9,824 nt of DNA. Origin: Novosphingobium sp. (GTDB lineage Bacteria; Pseudomonadota; Alphaproteobacteria; Sphingomonadales; Sphingomonadaceae). Shown piece after piece: positions 6,698 to 9,824 of this stretch (positions are counted from its first letter, which is position 1; the number at the start of each line of letters is the position of its first letter). The stretch lies in assembly GCA_020853995.1 (NCBI GenBank), contig JADYXV010000295.1:1-9824 (forward strand), in the 5' to 3' direction. Position numbers and translations under genes: made by a program. The notes under the pieces are model-generated. The model was not told the origin of the DNA and made no database searches. It saw only the letters and a list, made by a program, of their open reading frames with translations.

Positions 6698-7888
6698 TCA
6701 ACGCCCGCCGTCTGAAAAACGCAGCGGCACAGACAAAGCGCCCACTTCCGGCCAGCGGCTGACAGTCAGCGGGCCATCCAGTTCGAACATGGCAGTGGCA
6801 GAAAGAATTTCCTCCAGCGCCACGCGCAATTGCATACGGCTCAGGTGGATGCCGGGGCAGTTGTGCGGGCCGCGCCCGAACGCGAGGTGCTGATCGATGT
6901 TGGGACGGTCAATGATGAACTTGTCAGGTTCCGGAAAAACGTCCTCGTCGCGGTTGGCCGAGGCATAGATCAGGGCAATTGCCTCGCCCGGCGCAATCTT
7001 TCGCCCGCCCATTTCGACCGGGCAAACCGCCGTTCGTGCAAACCCGCGATAGGGGGTGTAAAGCCGCAGAAAGTCCTCGAGGGCCGCAGGAATAAGGGCG
7101 GGATCGTTGCGCAATTGCTGTTGCAGCGCTTTGTCACGCGAAAGATGCACGCAAATGTTGCCGATCATCACCATCGGCGCCACCATGCCTACGACAAGCA
7201 CTTGCCGCACCGTGCCCACCAGCAGTTCGTCCGGCAGGGGTTGCCCATCGTGCCGCGCGGCGATCAGCGCGCTGGTGGGATCAAGCGCAGGATCCTGCGG
7301 TTCGTCATGGCGTAGCGCGATGAGCGCGCGCGCCATATCATAAAGCCTGAGCGAGGTTTCCTTCATCACTTCAGGAACATTGGAATGGACCGCCAGAATG
7401 AACGCGCGCCCGGCATCGTGGAGCGTCTCCAGCCATTCCTCGGGCATACGCATCCATTCGCCAAAGACATGGACAGGCAAATAGCTCGACAGTTCGACAC
7501 AAATGTCACCGCCGCCTTTGGCCACCATCGGATCGAGCAGGCGGCGCGTCAATTCGCGCGCCCGTTCAGCAAACAGTTCGGCGCGATCTTGCGAAAGCAA
7601 CGGGTTAAGCGCCTTGCGATAGGGCGTGTGTTCGGGCGGGTCGAGATGGAGTGGCGGCCGCCGCCCGGTATAGGCAACCTTGGGCACCACGTTCTGCACC
7701 GAAGTGATGAAGGTTGATGAATCCGATGCAGCGCGTTTCACATCATCATAACGGGTCAAGGCCCAGAAACCGCCCAGCCCGTTGGTATGGGCAACCGGAC
7801 ATTCGCGGCGCAGGCGTGCATATTCGATATGCGGGCTATCGAAATCCTCAGGAATTTCAGGATCGAAATCTTGGGAAAGATCAGTCAT
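6698..7888 (-). CDS. Cytochrome P450 with atypical I-helix and K-helix motifs
   Basis: A 396-residue soluble bacterial-type P450 (no membrane anchor). Recognised features are HLDPPEHTPYRKALNPLLS (81-99), the third arginine of the ERR triad in FIIDRPN, and the heme-binding loop FGRGPHNCPGIHLSR (337-351) with Cys344 as the heme ligand. Two core motifs differ from normal. The I-helix reads LVVGMVAPMVMIG (231-243), with Ala237-Pro238 where most P450s have the acidic residue and Thr for oxygen activation. The K-helix reads LEDFLR, so ExxR becomes DxxR (Asp272, Arg275). The enzyme may still hydroxylate, or may do non-monooxygenase chemistry; the redox partner is not in the window. The start at ATG 7888 avoids the operator; ATG 7900 is possible, and a TTG at 7924 would overlap the operator. 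No ribosome site is clear. The gene is divergent from two transporters and upstream of lacI. The substrate is unknown. Confidence 0.93.
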   Translation of the reverse strand: MTDLSQDFDPEIPEDFDSPHIEYARLRRECPVAHTNGLGGFWALTRYDDVKRAASDSSTFITSVQNVVPKVAYTGRRPPLHLDPPEHTPYRKALNPLLSQDRAELFAERARELTRRLLDPMVAKGGGDICVELSSYLPVHVFGEWMRMPEEWLETLHDAGRAFILAVHSNVPEVMKETSLRLYDMARALIALRHDEPQDPALDPTSALIAARHDGQPLPDELLVGTVRQVLVVGMVAPMVMIGNICVHLSRDKALQQQLRNDPALIPAALEDFLRLYTPYRGFARTAVCPVEMGGRKIAPGEAIALIYASANRDEDVFPEPDKFIIDRPNIDQHLAFGRGPHNCPGIHLSRMQLRVALEEILSATAMFELDGPLTVSRWPEVGALSVPLRFSDGGR

Positions 7889-7919
7889 GATCTGTTGCAT
7901 AAGAGGCCGTGCTACGCCA

Positions 7920-7933
7920 TGCAAGCGCTATCA
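7920..7933. promoter_or_regulatory. Probable LacI-family operator between P450 and transporter genes
   Basis: TGCAAGCGCTATCA has the pattern TG-NN-AGCGCT-NN-CA, centred on CG, as in many LacI-family operators. The core AGCGCT is a perfect palindrome and the outer TG/CA pair is symmetrical. It lies 31 bp from the P450 ATG (7888) and 27 bp from the transporter GTG (7961). A -10-like TATCAT (7929-7934) on the plus strand overlaps its right half, which would suit repression. I found no other TG-NN-AGCGCT-NN-CA in the window. The LacI protein encoded next to the P450 gene is the likely binder (inference). Confidence 0.65.
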
Positions 7934-7948
7934 TCGCGATACGAACCA

Positions 7949-7954
7949 AGGGGA
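7949..7954 (+). promoter_or_regulatory. Shine-Dalgarno for the ACS-type transporter (GTG start)
   Basis: AGGGGA lies 6 nt before GTG 7961. The open frame extends upstream to 7787, but that part overlaps the P450 gene and the operator, so GTG 7961 is the best start. Confidence 0.65.
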
Positions 7955-7960
7955 AAGACC

Positions 7961-9265
7961 GTGAACGCCCAAGATGTGACACGGGATGAAGCATTGGAGC
8001 GCAGTGTCGGTGGCAAGGTCATCGGCAGGCTGGTCATTCCGGCAGCGCTGTACATTCTGGTTGGCGCAATCGACCGCACCAACGTGGGATTTGCGGCGCT
8101 CGAAATGAACCGTACGCTGGGCCTCTCGGCCACCCAGTACGGATTTGGCGCGGGCGTGTTGTTCGTGGGCTACATGATCGCCAAGTATCCCAGCGTGCTG
8201 TTTTATGAAGCGGTGGGCATGCGCCGCTGGTTGGCGACAATTACGGCGGCCTGGGGAATTTGTTCCTGCCTGATGGCGGCAGTCGGCAATGAATGGCAAC
8301 TCTATGCCTTGCGCGTGGCCATCGGCTTTTCCGAAGGGGGCCTTTCATCGGGCCTGATGCTCTATCTCAGCCAGTGGGCGCCGGAACGCTATCGCGCATC
8401 GATCCTTGCAATTCCCATCGTTTCGATTTCGGTCGCGCAGGTGATTGGCGCGCCGGTTTCTGGCATGCTGATCGATCTGGACCAGCCCTTCGGCATGGAC
8501 AGCTGGCGCTTCATGTTTCTGGTGGAAGCCCTGCCCGCGCTGGCTTTGGCCGTGTTTGCGTGGATGTGGTTTCCCGACAGACCCGCCAATGCGCGCTGGC
8601 TGACGATAGAAGAGCGTGACTGGATCGGGCGTCATGTAAAAGGCGCAACAAAACCGGCTGCCAGTGATGACCCGCGCGAGCGCTGGGCCGTTCTGCATGA
8701 ACCGCTTGGCTGGCTTTGCGCGGCAATATGGTTCTGCATCCTTGCGTCGAATTACGGGATCATGTTCTGGTTGCCGCAAGTGGTGAAAAGTCTGTCAGGG
8801 CTGACCTCGGCCCAGACCGGGCTGATCGTGGCGCTGCCCTGGGCGGCCAGCGGCATCGGGCTTGTCCTGAATGCACGACATTCAGACCGGACGGGGGAGC
8901 GCTACCTGCATGTTGCAGTTCCCGCCCTGCTTGGCGGAGCGGGCCTGCTGGCGGCAAACCTGTTTGGTACAGGCCTGCCGGGGCTTATCGCGCTGGTCAT
9001 TGGCGGGGCCTGTACCGGCTGCACGGTTGCCGCGTTCTGGGCCATTCCCACGCGACTGCTGAAACCCGGCAGCATGGCTATGGGCCTTGTGGTGATCAAC
9101 ATGACGGGTAGCCTTGCCGGAGCCAGCGTGCCGCCGCTCATGGGATATTTGCGCCAGACGACCGGATCGTTCACCCCGCCGACGCTGCTGCTGGTCGGCA
9201 TTGCCGTGGCGTGCGCCACGCTGACGCTGATGGCGCGGCATGTGGCTGCGCGTTCCGCCCGATGA
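7961..9265 (+). CDS. MFS transporter, anion:cation symporter (ACS) type
   Basis: A 434-residue, 12-helix major facilitator carrier starting at GTG. Typical ACS-family features are IDRTNVGFAALEMNRTLGLS (helix 1 and following loop), GVLFVGYMIAKYPSVLFYEAVGMRRW (helix 2 and loop), RVAIGFSEGGLSSGLMLYLSQW (helix 4) and WFPDRPANARWLTIEE (central loop). Members of this family usually bring organic acids such as tartrate, phthalate or glucarate-like carboxylates across the inner membrane with protons. It is divergent from the P450 and shares the LacI-type operator with it. This suggests that it imports the P450 or pathway substrate, though the substrate is not defined. Its TGA stop overlaps the ATG of the next transporter (ATGA), so the two are translationally coupled. 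Confidence 0.92.
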   Translation: MNAQDVTRDEALERSVGGKVIGRLVIPAALYILVGAIDRTNVGFAALEMNRTLGLSATQYGFGAGVLFVGYMIAKYPSVLFYEAVGMRRWLATITAAWGICSCLMAAVGNEWQLYALRVAIGFSEGGLSSGLMLYLSQWAPERYRASILAIPIVSISVAQVIGAPVSGMLIDLDQPFGMDSWRFMFLVEALPALALAVFAWMWFPDRPANARWLTIEERDWIGRHVKGATKPAASDDPRERWAVLHEPLGWLCAAIWFCILASNYGIMFWLPQVVKSLSGLTSAQTGLIVALPWAASGIGLVLNARHSDRTGERYLHVAVPALLGGAGLLAANLFGTGLPGLIALVIGGACTGCTVAAFWAIPTRLLKPGSMAMGLVVINMTGSLAGASVPPLMGYLRQTTGSFTPPTLLLVGIAVACATLTLMARHVAARSAR

Positions 9266-9824
9266 ACGGCGCACAAACGCCGCCGGGCTATCGCATCACG
9301 ATCCTGACACTGGCAGCCATTGCCGCGATGGGATCGATGGCGATCCATATGCTGGTGCCCGCGTTGCCTTTGATTGCGGCCGATTTTGCCATTGGTGAAG
9401 CCCGCGCGCAGCAGGTTGTCAGCGTCTATCTTGCCGGTCTTGCCGGCGGGCAGCTGGTGGCAGGACCCCTGACCGATCGGCTTGGCCGACGGCCGGTAAT
9501 GCTGGCTGGGTTGGTGCTTTACATTATGGGCGCCGCGGCTGCGGCCTTTGCGCCCGAAACGGAATGGCTGTTGCTTGCGCGTCTGGTGCAGGCGGCAGGC
9601 GGCGCATGCGGGGTGGTGACCGCGCGGGTCATGGTGGGTGACGTGTTCGGCCAGCATCGCGCCGCCGGAGTGCAGGCGACGCTCATGACTATCGTGCTGA
9701 TTTCCCCGGCAATCGCACCGGTCATCGGCGGAACCATTGCCGACATCTTCGGTTGGCGTGCTGTCTTTGGAATGCTTGCCCTTGCCGGACTCGTCGCCCT
9801 GATCGCTGCATGGCTGCGGCTGGC
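9262..9824 (+). CDS. MFS transporter, Bcr/CflA (DHA1) type, partial
   Basis: The reading frame starts at ATG 9262, overlapping the preceding stop by 4 bp, and is open to the window end (187 codons, no stop). It begins MNGAQTPPGYRITILTLAAI and has hydrophobic segments suggesting helices 1-6. The first-loop motif A reads GPLTDRLGRRPVM (Asp-Arg-x-Gly-Arg-Arg), as expected for a Bcr/CflA-type drug/H+ antiporter. Helices and loops such as LARLVQAAGGACGVVTARVMV and ISPAIAPVIGGTIADIFGWR fit that group, including the helix-5 region with its proline pair. These carriers normally export small molecules; in this operon it may expel a toxic substrate or product, or an unwanted intermediate. The C-terminal half is outside the window. 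Confidence 0.88.
   Translation, partial: MNGAQTPPGYRITILTLAAIAAMGSMAIHMLVPALPLIAADFAIGEARAQQVVSVYLAGLAGGQLVAGPLTDRLGRRPVMLAGLVLYIMGAAAAAFAPETEWLLLARLVQAAGGACGVVTARVMVGDVFGQHRAAGVQATLMTIVLISPAIAPVIGGTIADIFGWRAVFGMLALAGLVALIAAWLRL

Noticed and set aside
7787..7960. Longer N-terminus for the ACS-type transporter
   Set aside because: It would overlap the divergent P450 gene and the operator; GTG 7961 has a good ribosome site and gives a normal-length carrier.

Overview
The window is about 9.8 kb of moderately GC-rich DNA from a chromosome or large replicon. Gene content (a P450, an HSD10-type dehydrogenase, a crotonase, an ACS-family carboxylate-type transporter, LacI and Crp-type regulators, an IS21-type element end) and codon use suggest a catabolically versatile alphaproteobacterium, most likely a sphingomonad. 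This taxonomic guess is inference from protein style, not from a marker gene.

Left part (1-2650). The first ~127 bases look like the end of an IS21-family insertion sequence, with two copies of a ~20 bp terminal-type repeat. The IS has cut the 3' end of an exported protein of unknown function (minus strand). Upstream of that gene, also on the minus strand, is a class II aldolase/adducin-family protein. It is divergent from a Crp/Fnr-family regulator (plus strand). The regulator has a near-consensus promoter with a perfect 16 bp palindrome in its spacer, and its mRNA is probably leaderless.

Middle (2598-3999). A strong hairpin separates the regulator from a convergent, exported OmpA-family gene. 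That gene is interrupted by a single in-frame TGA just before its peptidoglycan-binding domain. The following ~480 bp have no convincing gene.

Right part (4000-9824). An HSD10-like 3-hydroxyacyl-CoA dehydrogenase and an enoyl-CoA hydratase/isomerase form a plus-strand beta-oxidation pair. They converge on a minus-strand unit of a cytochrome P450 followed by a LacI-family regulator. Divergent from the P450 is a plus-strand operon of two transporters: an ACS-type MFS carrier, translationally coupled by an ATGA overlap to a Bcr/CflA-type MFS carrier that runs off the window. A 14 bp LacI-type operator (TGCAAGCGCTATCA) lies between the divergent P450 and transporter genes. This suggests one regulon: the LacI protein senses a substrate or intermediate and controls uptake or export, P450 oxidation and possibly its own synthesis, while the SDR/crotonase pair may process acyl-CoA products. 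The P450 is unusual: its I-helix acid-alcohol pair reads Ala-Pro and its ExxR motif reads DxxR.

I did not see tRNA, rRNA, CRISPR or prophage structure.
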